DNA of 64,000 nt, from the NCBI GenBank assembly GCA_023362775.1, contig JALMGJ010000002.1, positions 104,947,981 to 105,011,980 on the forward strand. The letters are read 5' to 3'. Source of the stretch: Charina bottae. Its lineage: Eukaryota > Chordata > Lepidosauria > Squamata > Charinaidae. Below the pieces are notes generated by a model. The model worked only from the letters and a program-made list of their open reading frames with translations, did no database searches and was not told where the DNA came from. Both the position numbers and the translations under genes were made by a program. Below are positions 1 through 10,690 of the stretch, one piece after another (the stretch's first letter is position 1; each line of letters begins with the position of its first letter).

Positions 1-974
1 AATCCTTAAATATGTTTCTATGGAGGCTGTGTGACCTTGCACCTGGGGCTAGGTCATGGTTATTTGAGATGTTTCTAAGTCCCTTTATCATCCAAAGGAG
101 GATTGTTAAGATTACCTTGCTGTTGTTGAGATTGCGAAATGTTATTAATCTTCCTAGGCACAGAAGACAAAGCAGGAAGGAAAATAGGGGAGAGATTGTG
201 CCTGAGGCCTGATTGTGCTGATAAAAATCAGCACCTGAGAACAGCTCTGAAGGCCTGTGGATATCCAAATTGGGCCTTCACCAAATCTAAGTCTACCAGA
301 CCTAAAACAGCAACAGACAGGGCTGAGACTCAGAGTAAACGGAAGAACCTGGTCATTCCTTACATGGCTGGCGTGTCTGAAAAGATAAAAAGGATATTTG
401 GCAAACACCACATACCTGCATATTTCAAACCCACCAACACACTGAGACAGAGGCTTGTACACCCCAAAGATCAAACTCCAAAACACAAGAAAAGCAATGT
501 AGTGTATGCAATTCAGTGCAGTGAGGAGTGCTCTGAGCTCTACATTGGAGAAACCAAACAACCTTTGTACAGGAGGATAGCCCAACACAGGAGGAGCAAC
601 ACCACAGGACCAGAGTCAGCCGTTTACCTTCATCTAAAGGAAAAAGGACACTCATTTGAGGGCATTAATGTTCACATTTTAGACAGGGAAGATAAGTGGT
701 TTGAAAGAGGGGTCAAGGAATCCATTTATGCCAACTTGGAAAATCCTTCTTTGAATAGAGGTGGGGGCCTCAGGCACAATCTCTCCCCTATTTTCCTTCC
801 TGCTTTGTCTTCTGTGCCTAGGAAGATTAATAACATTTCGCAATCTCAACAACAGCAAGGTAAACTTAACGATCCTCCTTTGGATGATAAAGGGACTTAG
901 AAACATCTCAAATAACCATGACCTAGCCCCAGGTGCAAGGTCACACAGCCGCCATAGAAACGTATTTAAGGATT
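1..974. repeat. 209-bp inverted repeat arms (1-209 and 766-974)
   Basis: Bases 1-209 are the reverse complement of 766-974, with equal length and only a handful of mismatches. The loop is about 556 bp and carries the GIY-YIG frame. The left arm starts at window position 1, so the true arm may be longer. The match stops abruptly in the GGCCTCAGG stretch. Confidence 0.93.
210..900 (+). CDS. GIY-YIG endonuclease fragment of PLE family A (5'-truncated)
   Basis: Open frame ending at a TAG at 898-900. It encodes the C-terminal endonuclease domain of a PLE polyprotein, which nicks DNA for target-primed integration. Visible motifs: the GIY-equivalent VVYAIQC, a Cys pair (CSEEC), the YIG motif LYIGETKQPLYRR with its Arg, then AQHRR, and a conserved downstream LNRGGGLRHNLSP segment. 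The frame upstream of about 207 is not domain sequence: it is translation of the inverted arm, so the first in-frame Met at 139 is not a real start. No reverse transcriptase remains, so this is a non-autonomous fragment, although the endonuclease frame itself is uninterrupted. Confidence 0.8.
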
Positions 975-989
975 CCCTTACAAACCTTA

Positions 990-1038
990 CTCAGACTGAA
1001 GAAGCTTCTTGGATAAGGAGCGAAACGTTTCCACTGAG
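990..1038 (+). ncRNA. Hammerhead-ribozyme-like motif, PLE family A
   Basis: By eye it folds as a type I hammerhead. Stem I is CTCA (990-993) plus GA (994-995), pairing with TC (1030-1031) and TGAG (1035-1038) around a CAC bulge. Box 1 is CTGAAGA (996-1002), where the variable seventh core position is A. Stem II is GCTTCTT (1004-1010) with AAGGAGC (1015-1021) and loop GGAT. Box 2 is GAA (1022-1024). A very short stem III is ACGT (1025-1028), and the cleavage base would be T1029. One extra A (1003) sits between box 1 and stem II relative to the textbook core. Activity is untested. Confidence 0.55.
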
Positions 1039-1110
1039 AAAATAGAAATCCAGTTGACATGATTCAAGCTACAGACAATTCCACCTGGATGACTGAGAAC
1101 CTTCATAGAC

Positions 1111-3040
1111 TATGTGGTAGGTTCTTCAGATCATTGTATGATTAATAGAGAATGAATATTCTTCCATCCTTGTAATATCTTTATTTTTCTATTGTAAGAG
1201 CATACAGTATCTATTTACATTTCCCTCTTGTCAAATTCAAACCATTAGTATATAATTCAAGAGCCTATGAGCTTGCACAAAATAAACTGAGTCTTCTCAA
1301 CAAAATGAATATGTAAAATAATAGCCATTATAGCATATGACCATATCATATGAAACAATGTTAATGTTAAGCAGTACATCTACAACAATTAGCTGAACCC
1401 ATCAGTATCTTCCTGAAGACACACTTAGGTGTCCAATACATGTGAAATAGTACTTTTTTGTAGAATTAATTTTTGAAAGATGATACTTAAATTGCAACTC
1501 CTCAAAGAAACAAAAATTCACAATTCCATCCTATTATTTGACTTGAGGTATATATAATATACACTCTGCCTACATCCTTCATGAAAAGGAAAGGATTGCC
1601 AAGATGTTTTCAAATCTCGATTCCTCATTGTGTTAATTTAGCTTGATTGTAAAGAACAAGCAAACTCGTTCACACACATGTACATTATCTACTGAATACT
1701 AAAAAAAAAAATCCAATGCATACTATTAAGACCATTATTGTGCGATTTGTATTATGTTTTGACAGAATTTCTTTATATGTTACACTGCAATCTCTAAAAA
1801 TTTGTACTAGCATTTGTATACATTGCTGATAATATCTAAAATGTCAGCTTTTATTTTCTTTCAGTTGGCAGAAATAATTAACAATTACTAAGGCTTAACT
1901 CCATGGTGTTCCATTTTGACTGAGTCCCTAATTTAGAAAAATAAAACTCTGGCTTTACATTTTTGGCATAAATGGAACAGGCATCAGCTGGATTTATAAC
2001 AGTTTCAGTACTGCTCAAGCTGATCTTTCTTTATTTTATAAGAAAGTCCCAGGTTGATACAAATGGGCAACAAGCTATGAACTAAAATAAAAGTAGCTGA
2101 GGGTCATGTTGTAGTAACACACAGCTCTGTGCTTTCTGAATACTCATTGGAGCATTTGTTAATGCTGCCTCGGTACTAAGAAGATGAGATAAATAAATCA
2201 TTTAGTAGAGGAGCGCCATGTGGTTCTGACTTTGTGAGGTTCTTGGGGGAATCTTTTACAACTAATACTTAGCCCAACTTTGGGACTGCAGTGATTATGG
2301 CAAGCTGGCAATAATGCAAGGTGTTGTTACTTGATTTTGTTGCTAGGAATCTGTAAATGAGTTTTTTTTATTATTAGGTAATACAGAAGTTAGCAGAATA
2401 GAAACCTGACTCTACTCTGATAACATATTATACAGTTTAATTTTGGCCATTAAGAGTTATGTTATTAGTGAGTATATGTGCATGTGTATGTGCATGTCTA
2501 TACACACATGTGCAAGATTGTATATGAAATGCATATTGGACTCTCCATGCAGGAATCATTTAATATGTAACTTTACAGTGCAGCTGAAACTGCTCAGGAG
2601 ATGTTAGAATCAGATTAGTAAAAAAAGTTTGGATATTACTTACAAAAAAGGGAGTTCAACTCCATCATAATAGCAATAGTACTCTGAAGATTGCTGGCTT
2701 TGATCATTATGAATTTGTCCATTATTAGAAACTAGAAATACAAAACAAGACCATTTTATTTGAGAATACAGCATATCTTTTGGGTCTAGACAGTTATTTA
2801 CTCTTTAAGTGGATGCTTCATTCAATGTTAAATCTGTTTAGCGTTAAGGTTTTGAATCACATTATTACATTATTGTGGAAAAATAAAAAATCACTATATA
2901 TTTTAAAACTTTTTATACCATCAGTGTCACTCAGCATAATAATAAATGAGTTGCATGTTCTTTTTGCATCAGTGGTAACAAGCTAGAAGTGTGAATGTGT
3001 GTCCATGTGATATTATTTTATTCTATTGTGAAGTTGATAT
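1111..3040. other. SLIT3 intron, no recognised feature
   Basis: AT-rich intronic DNA with many stops in all frames. I recognise no exon, RNA gene or repeat family here. A 68-codon open frame near 2780-2986 looks like chance. Confidence 0.6.
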
Positions 3041-3070
3041 TTTATTTATTTATTTATTTATTTATTTATT
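3041..3070. repeat. (TTTA)n microsatellite
   Basis: About seven uninterrupted copies of TTTA in an AT-rich stretch. Confidence 0.9.
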
Positions 3071-4527
3071 AAATTTATATTACTGTAAACTAAAATTATA
3101 TTAAATTTATATTGCTGTACTGAGATGATGCAATGTTCTAAATTCCAGAGGATGGCTATGATAGATGTTTGAAACAAAAATCAATGAGTCATCAGACTCA
3201 TCTTACCCATAAAACTGTGGTTCACAATAAATGTGCAACTGAATCCCTGTATCTGTTGTGCTGATGGAGAGGATAAATCCCAATGCTTAAGATAAATTCT
3301 GCAGGTTCCTAACTATATCTCCAGTGCTTACATAAGACTGAAACTGGGAGTCACAAGGAGGGAGGTCAGGATCTGGATTGTTATTCTCAGATACTGGTTG
3401 AAACTGATGTACAGCCCAACTGGGCTGGTTTCTGTCATAATTAGAGATGGCTTTTGTTCACTGGAAGTCAAACATTAGAGATAAACTGGCCTTATAAGGC
3501 TTTTTATGGGAAGCCCTGTAATCACAGTCAAACTAACAAGGCTATAAAACCCAGAATTCTGGATACAGTGTGGCACATACAATCAGCCTTTACCATAGGC
3601 AACTTAAACTTGTGACTTTCCCTTACAGTAGTACCAACTCAGCCAATTACTGCCAATTTCTGATGTGCTGCAGCCATCATAGAGCTTCTTCTCTAGCTAT
3701 GCTAGAGGCCCTTCTCTTGGCTGCTACTGATAATAGATATCACAAGATCCCTTACCTGGAACATCTGTGGCCCTATGGATCTCAGGCAATTGTGGACATG
3801 GGCCATGTTTTAGAATACTGTAATTCTTATAGATACCTATGTGCCACCCTAATTTCTCATCTCCTAAAGGATCTAACAGATAGAGAAGATGGATACACAT
3901 GTTATTTCTTTTGTTACACCTCTGGACCTCTGTTACCCACTCTGTAGCCAAATTTTGTTCAACAGCTACGAAATTCACTCTCAGTTATCATCTGACATAC
4001 TGGTGTGCTTACCCAATTTATAACATCCTCTAGGCTGTCAAATTTCCTGTTTTTGCTCTCTTTGTGACAACCAAAGATAAGTTTATTTATTTGGAGCTAT
4101 ATAGACATCTCTAAACATGTTCCTGATGATAAGCAATATTGGGTTTTTTTAAATTTATTTTGTTTTGTTTTATGACAACATTAACAATTTGACTTCAGGC
4201 TTCGGTCAGGTGATATATTTCGTATCATTCATAAAGACCTCACATCTTCTAGTATTATAACATGTTTTATATATTAAACATTGTTTGTATACTGTCTCTG
4301 TATTTCTCTTTGTTGCTTTGACTAGTCTTAGACCACAATAAAGTTTTATGTATGTGTGTACCATTAATTTTTTTTAAAAGGGGGGGGGTTAATATTATTG
4401 CCTTTAATAGCTTCTTCTTAAGCACTCTTTATTCCTTAGTTTTATATCTGAGATAATTCAGGCAACTCAACAAATTACCTATAGCAAATTTATATTAAAA
4501 GCTCTCTTAATTTTATTCTTGTTTCAG
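3071..4527. other. SLIT3 intron up to the next exon
   Basis: Contains an isolated 125-codon open frame (3570-3947) with no motif I recognise and no splice or translation context; treated as chance. A short poly-G run is at 4380-4388. The last bases form the pyrimidine tract before the exon at 4528. Confidence 0.6.
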
Positions 4528-4621
4528 GAGAACTCTGTGATGAAGTAATCAATCATTGTGTGCCTGAACTAAACCCTTGCAAACATGGATCCAAATGTAT
4601 TTCTCTTGATAGAGGATACAG
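4528..4621 (+). CDS. SLIT3: SLIT3 exon: EGF-like repeat, first half
   Basis: 94-bp coding exon of the secreted guidance protein Slit3, a ROBO ligand. The acceptor is TTTCAG (AG at 4526-4527) and the donor is GTAAGC from 4622. The first two bases complete a Gly codon (upstream intron phase 1) and the exon ends two bases into a codon. The peptide reads [16 protein letters not shown] and continues through CKHGSKC to DRGY, giving the first cysteines of an EGF-like repeat. It resembles vertebrate SLIT3 at this position from memory of the family. LRR and earlier EGF exons lie left of the window. Confidence 0.93.
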
Positions 4622-4819
4622 GTAAGCAAGCACATATTGATATGTTGAAATAATGTATGTTAAGCCACAAGCCTAATGAGTTACTTTATTAACTAGTTTC
4701 CACATTCCAGTGTCTTTCCATGTGTGATATCATTTTAGAGAAATTTTAATGACATTTCATGAAGCTGAAATTAAAAAAAAGAATATCTTGTTTAGTCCAG
4801 CACTTTCCACCCTATCTTT

Positions 4820-5008
4820 TTAAATTCTTCACTCATTTTATTCCATATTATTCCATTTATATTGTCTATGCATTTTAATGATATTTTATATGTTGTGTAT
4901 TTGTATTAGGATAGGTTTTGTATTTTAATGTTGGTTTGGTTGTGAACCGCCCAGAGTTCTCCTTGCGGAGAAGATGGGCAGTAATATAAATCCAATCAAT
5001 CAATCAAT
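4820..5008 (+). mobile_element. L2/CR1-type LINE, 3' tail
   Basis: 3' untranslated end of the squamate L2-like family seen several times in this window. The diagnostic segment reads GTGAACCGCCCAGAG then GATGGGCAGTAATATAAAT, followed by an (AATC)n tail at 4987-5008. The coding part is absent, as in most 5'-truncated copies. The left boundary is approximate. Confidence 0.65.
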
Positions 5009-6439
5009 AATTTTCTCATCTTCCACATCTTTATTCACCCAGCCATAGAACCCTCCATTCCTTGAACTGGAGGTGGGACATCTGTCCTATTTTAGATGCT
5101 ATTACCCTAAAACAAAAGTATATAACGTAAAGAAAATAAAACCAAGCATGTGGGTACTAAATCTCGTAGCTTATGTTTTCTTATCTTCTTAACCCCAATA
5201 GGACAAGAGAATATTCAGTAACAATGGAGATAATGGCACAGAGAGTTGATAAGGTGTAGGGAGGAAATGAAAAGGAATTTTGGATAGTAGGGGGGGGAAA
5301 GTGGCAAAATTATTTGACCCAATTCCATCATGAAGTATGGTTTTCTAAGCATAATAGAAATGACATAGCCTAATATAGACACCACTTTATAGAGTAGCAT
5401 AAACAAATAAGCTCCTACATAGAACCCTTTTCCAAATAAAAGTTAACATGTTTTTTTAATGATTTGGAAAATTCTTTGAGATCTCCTTTCAAACAGAACT
5501 GATCTTATATTGGACTTTGTCATGATTCCAAAGGTAAGTTAACCGAAGTAGGTCTACTGAAGAAAGGTTTCCTGTTATTTATCCAATTTTGAATAATTTG
5601 CCCCACCGCAGGAGATTCTGTGGCCTTTCAGCAGGCATAAATGGCTGTGGAAGAAGAAAAGAAACTTTACTTCCATGCACTTCCCAGCAGAGCAGTTCTA
5701 CTTATTGTTACAGAAAATTCTGTGCTGAAAACCTAGAAATTCATGGTCTTTCTGACAAAGTGGAATGAGGGTGAATGTTTGATTTATACACAGACACACA
5801 GACATACACACAGAGAGATACACAAACACACATTCCCCTTCTCTGGACTTTTAAAAAATTAATGTACTGCCATTGAAACCAAGGAGAAGAAATAAACTTA
5901 CACAAATGCTAGGTTGATGTTGACTGAACATCAATTTGGGGACATGTTGGGAAATTAGGAAGGAATTGTTCCAGGGGATCATTCTTTTTTCTGCATGCCT
6001 CTCAATCAACATAACTCCCTTTCTTTCACATTAGGAAGAACTAGCTTCAGAGGTTCACTGAGAATGAAAAGAGAAATGCTAACACTGGATTTCTGTCTTT
6101 AAAGAGGAAAATACAAAATTGCCTATGATCTCTAAGATGTTCTCCATATATCATAGCACTGCAACTATAGTTAACTGATTGTATAGTCCAATAGATAAGC
6201 TGTGTTCTCATTCCAGGCTAAACTAACAAGCATATTATCTCTCTCCACTGCACACTGTATGTTAAGCAAGCCTGGAGACAAAGTAAAATACTGTGCATGC
6301 CCACTCATTAATTGTGCTTGTTCAAATATAGCTATTGTAATTGCAAGTGGACATTTCTGAATTTGTTGTTCAAATAATTGTTTTGGATTCCTCATATTCC
6401 AGTTTAATCCAAGTTACAAAGAGTGGAGGGGCTTTTTCC
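5009..6439. other. SLIT3 intron, no recognised feature
   Basis: AT-rich intron sequence with a short CA-rich stretch near 5780-5830. No exon or repeat family recognised. Confidence 0.55.
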
Positions 6440-6910
6440 TTTATGCCAATTTATTGGACCTGTGTAGGATGAATGGGATGGTCTGTCTCATGCAAACAAT
6501 TATGGATCTGAATGGTTTCCCAGAGATTTTGGGGACATCTCTATTGAGTACCTTGTTAGCCACTTGGCAGCAAGAAGCAGCCCAGGTGTTTGATATGATT
6601 GTCCCCAAGCAGTCTGACTGTATTGGCCAATCCCAGACTACTCACTGATTTAACAAGGACTTCTGGGAGATGAAGCACATAAGAATTGCCTGGAGTACCA
6701 GTGGGGGAAGACAAAAAAGTGAATCTGAGCAAGCCTGGGTATGATCTCAAATTCAAGCCTACACTATAGTGGTTAGGGAGGCAAAAAGTTTGTTACTTCT
6801 CCATTATTGCATCAGCTGGCGGTTGGGTAGCTACCTTGTTTAGTGTATCTATCTCCCTTTGGGGAAGGTGCAACAAGTAGATTTCTCACCTGGCTGCTAT
6901 GACTGGGTAA
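6440..6910 (+). mobile_element. Degraded L2-like LINE fragment (between endonuclease and RT)
   Basis: Weak similarity to the stretch between endonuclease and reverse transcriptase of L2-type LINEs: a DFWEM-type block near 6650-6680, then TIVVREAK around 6765-6790 followed by HYCIS-like residues. Stops and frameshifts are frequent. Assignment rests on residue patterns remembered from the family. Confidence 0.4.
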
Positions 6911-7654
6911 CATAAGATTTTGCCAATAATTGTTCAGATTCACCAAAGCCTTGATTTTTCATGGGTGGAGCCCACTGTGGTGAATGTATTTTTCCTTTAT
7001 AGTCATTCTTTCCTACTGAAAGCAAAATGCATATATAATGACTTTGGATTTGCTGCCAACTAAAAGAAATAGGATGAAGCCACACTTTATTCTTAAGGTG
7101 AAACAAAATAGTTGAATTTTTTAAATTAGTGTTGGAAATGATCTTTTCTGAGGAGGAACAGAAACAAACCCTGACTCTTGCTTAGTCTCTGACATTTTTT
7201 CAGGATCTCTATTTTAATTAATTCATTGCTAGGCTAATAATACAGGTCAGAAATGACAAAGAAACAGGTGTATTTTCTTTCTGCAAAAGAAAATTCCACA
7301 GCAAAGAACGAAAAAGGCATACAGGGGAATGGTCACTGTAAAATCAGAATGAGAAAAAGATATTGTATATAGAGAAAAAGTTACTTGTAAAAAATGCAAC
7401 CAAAGGAAACAAGAAACAGTTAACATTAACAAAGGCAAACAAAATGCAGTTATTTGATGGAAACAAAAACATAGTTTTGGACATGGGTGAAGAGGGCTAA
7501 ACAAGGACCCTCCAGCAGAGTGATTTGAATAAAAAAATAAAAGTGGTGAATTGATTTGGGATGAAACAGAAATGAGGTAATATTAGGATGAGCATTAGAG
7601 ATTTGTATGGGAATTATTGGGATATGTTGAAAAGTAAAGGTAAAACTAGTGCTA
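6911..7654. other. SLIT3 intron, no recognised feature
   Basis: Intron sequence without recognisable repeats. Purine-rich around 7260-7560. No feature supported. Confidence 0.5.
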
Positions 7655-8165
7655 TAAATGTTAGTATCTAAGAAAAGAAATTATAAAGAGGAAGTCAAAG
7701 ATGCTGTGACAATGTTGAAAAGTGATAAGATGGTAGGCATAGATGCTATAACTGGGGAAATGTTAAAATTTGAATATAGTTTGCTAATGGAATGGCTGTG
7801 CAACTTGTTTAAAATCTATGTGAGGGTGGCATCTGTGCCTGAGAATGGGAAGAGTTGTCTTAGTGTTTCCTTATACAAAGGGGGTAGAAGAAAAATACAG
7901 TACATGCAAAAACAGAGGGTTTAGTGGAAGTGTGCCTGGAAAGGTATTGGCAGAATTCTGAATGAAAGGGTAGGAAAAGTGACAATGAACAAAACCGGGA
8001 AAGTAGAGTGTAGCTTAGGCTGAGCAAGAGGTATGCAGACCAAATTGTTGCTCTTCAGCCAGTAATTGAGAAATGTATGAATGTGAGAAAGATTATTGTA
8101 CATTTGTTGACTTAGAGAAAGTGTATGATAAAGTGAATAGACTTGAATTATTCAATATTTTGAGC

Positions 8166-8880
8166 AAATATTTATTCATTCATTGATTCATTGATTCAAT
8201 TGGTACTCACCAATGAGTCTGGGAGGCTTACAAATAAATAAAAGCTATCATAAAAACAGTGCATATCAAAGACGAACAAATGAGCAACTGAAGATGCCAG
8301 TCAATACACTTCAGTGCTCCTCGGAGATGAATTCACTCAATATTCTGGCCCAATGCCTGTGACAAAAGCCAGGTTTCAGAGCCTTACAAGAGGCCAAGAG
8401 GATCAGGGCCATCCAAATCTCAGGGACAAGTTGTCACACACGGCAATTGCCAAGATAGAGAAAGTGCACTTCCTGGGTCCCATCGGATAGCATTGCATTG
8501 ACAGAACATGTTGGGATGAGCAGAACTAATGGGAGACAGTCAGTCATGCAAATAAACCACCCTTGTGCCCTGAAGGGCTTTATAGGTAATAACCACCACC
8601 TTGAATTACATATGGAAGCATACAGAAACCAATGCAGCTTAAAAGATAGCGGAGTAATTGAAAGCAGCAGCCGAAAGTCTAGGAGAACCCCCAAATTATG
8701 CACCAATTCTACCTGGGGGAATGTCACCCCACTTAAAACTAAATATAGAAAATCCCCTGCACTGGGGGAACCTATAACCTACAGCCCCTTGGTCTGTCTA
8801 GGGTTGAACTGAAGCCTATTCCTCCCCATTCAGACCCCCATAGCCTACATACACTGAGACAAAATCTTGAAGGCATCACT
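8166..8880 (-). mobile_element. L2-like LINE relic, antisense, nested in the RTE relic
   Basis: On the - strand it shows VHNLGVLLDFRLLLS (about 8650-8700) and a decayed LHWL-type block, both hallmarks of the C-terminal part of the L2-like RT ORF seen elsewhere in this window. The 3' end at 8166-8230 has a (TTCA)n-like tail and GTAAGCCTCCCAGA. The portion at 8740-8880 probably continues the same element. Confidence 0.65.
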
Positions 8881-9540
8881 TTATTGACCAAAAGCAGAGA
8901 TGTATAACTGAGTTTCATATGCTCTTAAGTCACTGAATCCTATTTCTACACAAAGGAGACACAATGGCCTCTGCATTGCATGATGGATCCTGTAGCTGCT
9001 GCCAGATTCAGGCCTGTCCTCCAACACATCCACCACTCTGATTCTGTTCCTACTGCCACTTTCATTAACATCCAGGTGCCTGGATATTCCAAAACACTGG
9101 ATACAGGTATCACCTGGTGAACAGCTTGTCTCCTCCAAGCTGGGATACAACTGGCAAAAAGAAGGCCTCTGCTTCCAAAAGTTGTTGTTGGCTCCACCAA
9201 CGTTGCCATGCCTCCTGATCTTCAGCAGCTGACTGGCAACATCTCTAGCCTACCACCAACTGCTGCTGATCACCACAGCTCTGCCATCAAAACTCTAGAT
9301 GGCCTAGAGAGTTTTTCAAGAATCCTAGAGCCATCTTTCTAGTCCATCCTTTTCCCCTAGTGCTTTGGATTCAACAAGAGAATGCTCCAAATACTGCACA
9401 CCTCATCTCCTGCCATTCCTGCAAAGTCCCACAACATCAACCTGCAGTTGAAAAGGCAAGTGATGGTCCTTCAAGTCTTTCTCAGTCCCACAACATTTGC
9501 CAACCCACTGCAAATACATAATTCCATACTGCCTTGGTGT
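8881..9540. other. Unassigned insert inside the RTE relic
   Basis: About 660 bp with different base composition (C-rich on +). Open frames of 87-96 codons on the - strand match nothing I recognise. It lies within the interval that interrupts the RTE ORF, so it is probably mobile DNA or part of the antisense L2-like element. Confidence 0.4.
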
Positions 9541-9548
9541 AGATAGAT

Positions 9549-9610
<62 letters not shown>
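9541..9610. repeat. Compound (GATA)n(GA)n microsatellite
   Basis: About ten GATA/GATA-like units followed by about fifteen GA units. It explains overlapping - strand open frames with Ser/Leu/Tyr repeats, which are not genes. Confidence 0.95.
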
Positions 9611-9612
<2 letters not shown>

Positions 9613-10605
9613 TGATATATAACATATATACAGTAGAAAGTTGGCTGCTGAATGTAATAATATATGATTGACGTAAAGCATCTCTGATAACAAATGAATT
9701 GTTTAGCAAAAGGTTCAACATTGAGCAGGGAATAAGACAAAAGATATGTTGTCCCTTGGGCATTTAATTTGTTTTTGGATAACTGTATAAAGAATGCTTA
9801 CAACCCTTATAATATGCTTAGTATTGTTATATATAATGCTGGTAGAAAGGTAGTATGTGGTCTCTTGCAAAGAATGAATGTTATTCAAAAGAAGCAAAAT
9901 ACACATTGAAGCATGTGTTTCTGTTCACTTTGTTATATAGTAAGGAAGTGGAAGTAGAATACTTTCAGAAGAAACATACAGGCTGCTGTGTAAATTGGTA
10001 ACTTAAGAAGTCTGTATGGTGAAACAAGAAGAGGTAGGATCAAGTATGAATGAGTGTTGAATGAGTGTGTATTGAATACGGAAGTAACTGACCAATTATG
10101 AAAGAAGCATGTTGATGAGATCTGGTCATACAGAGAGAAGGAATGAGGATGAAGCCACAAAACAAATATATGAATGAAGGACAAAAAAGAAAGGGGAAGA
10201 CCAAGAACGTTGTGGTTGGATGGAGTTAATGAATTCCTCAGAAACAAAGAGATAAGGAGAATTAAGAACAAAAGACATTGCATTAATTGGTATTTGGAAA
10301 TAGTGGAAGCAAGGATGGTTTGCAAGGATATAAAACTATAAAGAGGTATAGTAAAAGGTGCTGATATAAATTAGATTTAGCTATATTTTGTTTTCTTTTT
10401 TTATCTTATGCCTTTAATTTCTTTGGTCCTGATATTTGGGTTAGATCCAAAGAGTGCCCCATGGTAACAAATTTGGGGATTCCATACAGCAGCTGTTACA
10501 GTAGACTAGAATTACAGCATTAATAAAAACTTCCATCTCAATTAAGCGATAAGGCATTGATAGAAGCTAAATGGAGCTTCCAGTTTAAATCCTATATCTG
10601 TCTAT

Positions 10606-10645
10606 GTATCTGATGAAGTGAGCTGCAGCTCATGAAAGCTTATGC
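10606..10645 (+). ncRNA. Hammerhead-ribozyme-like motif, PLE family C
   Basis: Stem I is GTAT (10606-10609) with ATGC (10642-10645), including one G-U. Box 1 is CTGATGA (10610-10616), exact textbook. Extra A at 10617. Stem II is GTGAGC (10618-10623) with GCTCAT (10628-10633), loop TGCA, one G-U closing pair. Box 2 is GAA (10634-10636). Stem III is AGCT (10637-10640). The cleavage base would be T10641. Old copy, probably inactive. Confidence 0.5.
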
Positions 10646-10690
10646 CTTTGGAAAAGATGCTACCAAACAAACACCTTCTGATTTTTCACT
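10606..10690 (+). mobile_element. PLE remnant (family C)
   Basis: Short remnant containing the widely distributed amniote segment CTGATGAAGTGAGCTG, then GCTCATGAAAGCTTATGC, which I associate with an ancient vertebrate Penelope family. No coding sequence remains. Limits are approximate. Confidence 0.5.

Larger units (their letters stand above)
1..1110 (+). mobile_element. Penelope-like element (family A), cut by window start
   Basis: Retroelement of the Penelope-like (PLE) group. It holds the C-terminal GIY-YIG endonuclease fragment (about 210-765), a 3' untranslated segment, a hammerhead-like fold (990-1038) and a terminal segment ending in catagac at 1110. The same terminal segment recurs at 41793-41868 and 48650-48848, which fixes the 3' end. 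The reverse transcriptase is absent. Bases 1-209 are an inverted copy of 766-974, so the left part is the element's own 3' region turned around; inverted partial copies are known for PLEs. The left end lies outside the window, so no target duplication can be checked. Confidence 0.85.
7655..10345 (+). mobile_element. RTE-clade LINE relic, split by nested insertions
   Basis: Degraded reverse transcriptase of an RTE-type LINE. The left part (7655-8165) shows the block EVKDAVTMLKSDKMVGIDAI, then GEMLKFE, and FVDLEKVYDKVNR near 8107-8145 (RT motif A region). The frame resumes around 9640-9790 with FNIEQGIRQ and, after a frameshift, PWAFNLFLDNCIKNA, the block just downstream of the GxRQG motif. The C-terminal block RPRTLWLDGVNEF lies at 10199-10237. 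Stops and frameshifts make it non-functional. The interruption at about 8166-9610 is a later insertion, because motifs on both sides belong to one protein in the correct order. Confidence 0.75.

Noticed and set aside
3570..3947. 125-codon open frame on + strand
   Set aside because: No recognisable domain, no splice or translation context, and a competing open frame on the other strand; likely chance in intron DNA.
9403..9763. Overlapping - strand open frames with Ser/Leu/Tyr repeats
   Set aside because: They are translation of the (GATA)n(GA)n microsatellite.
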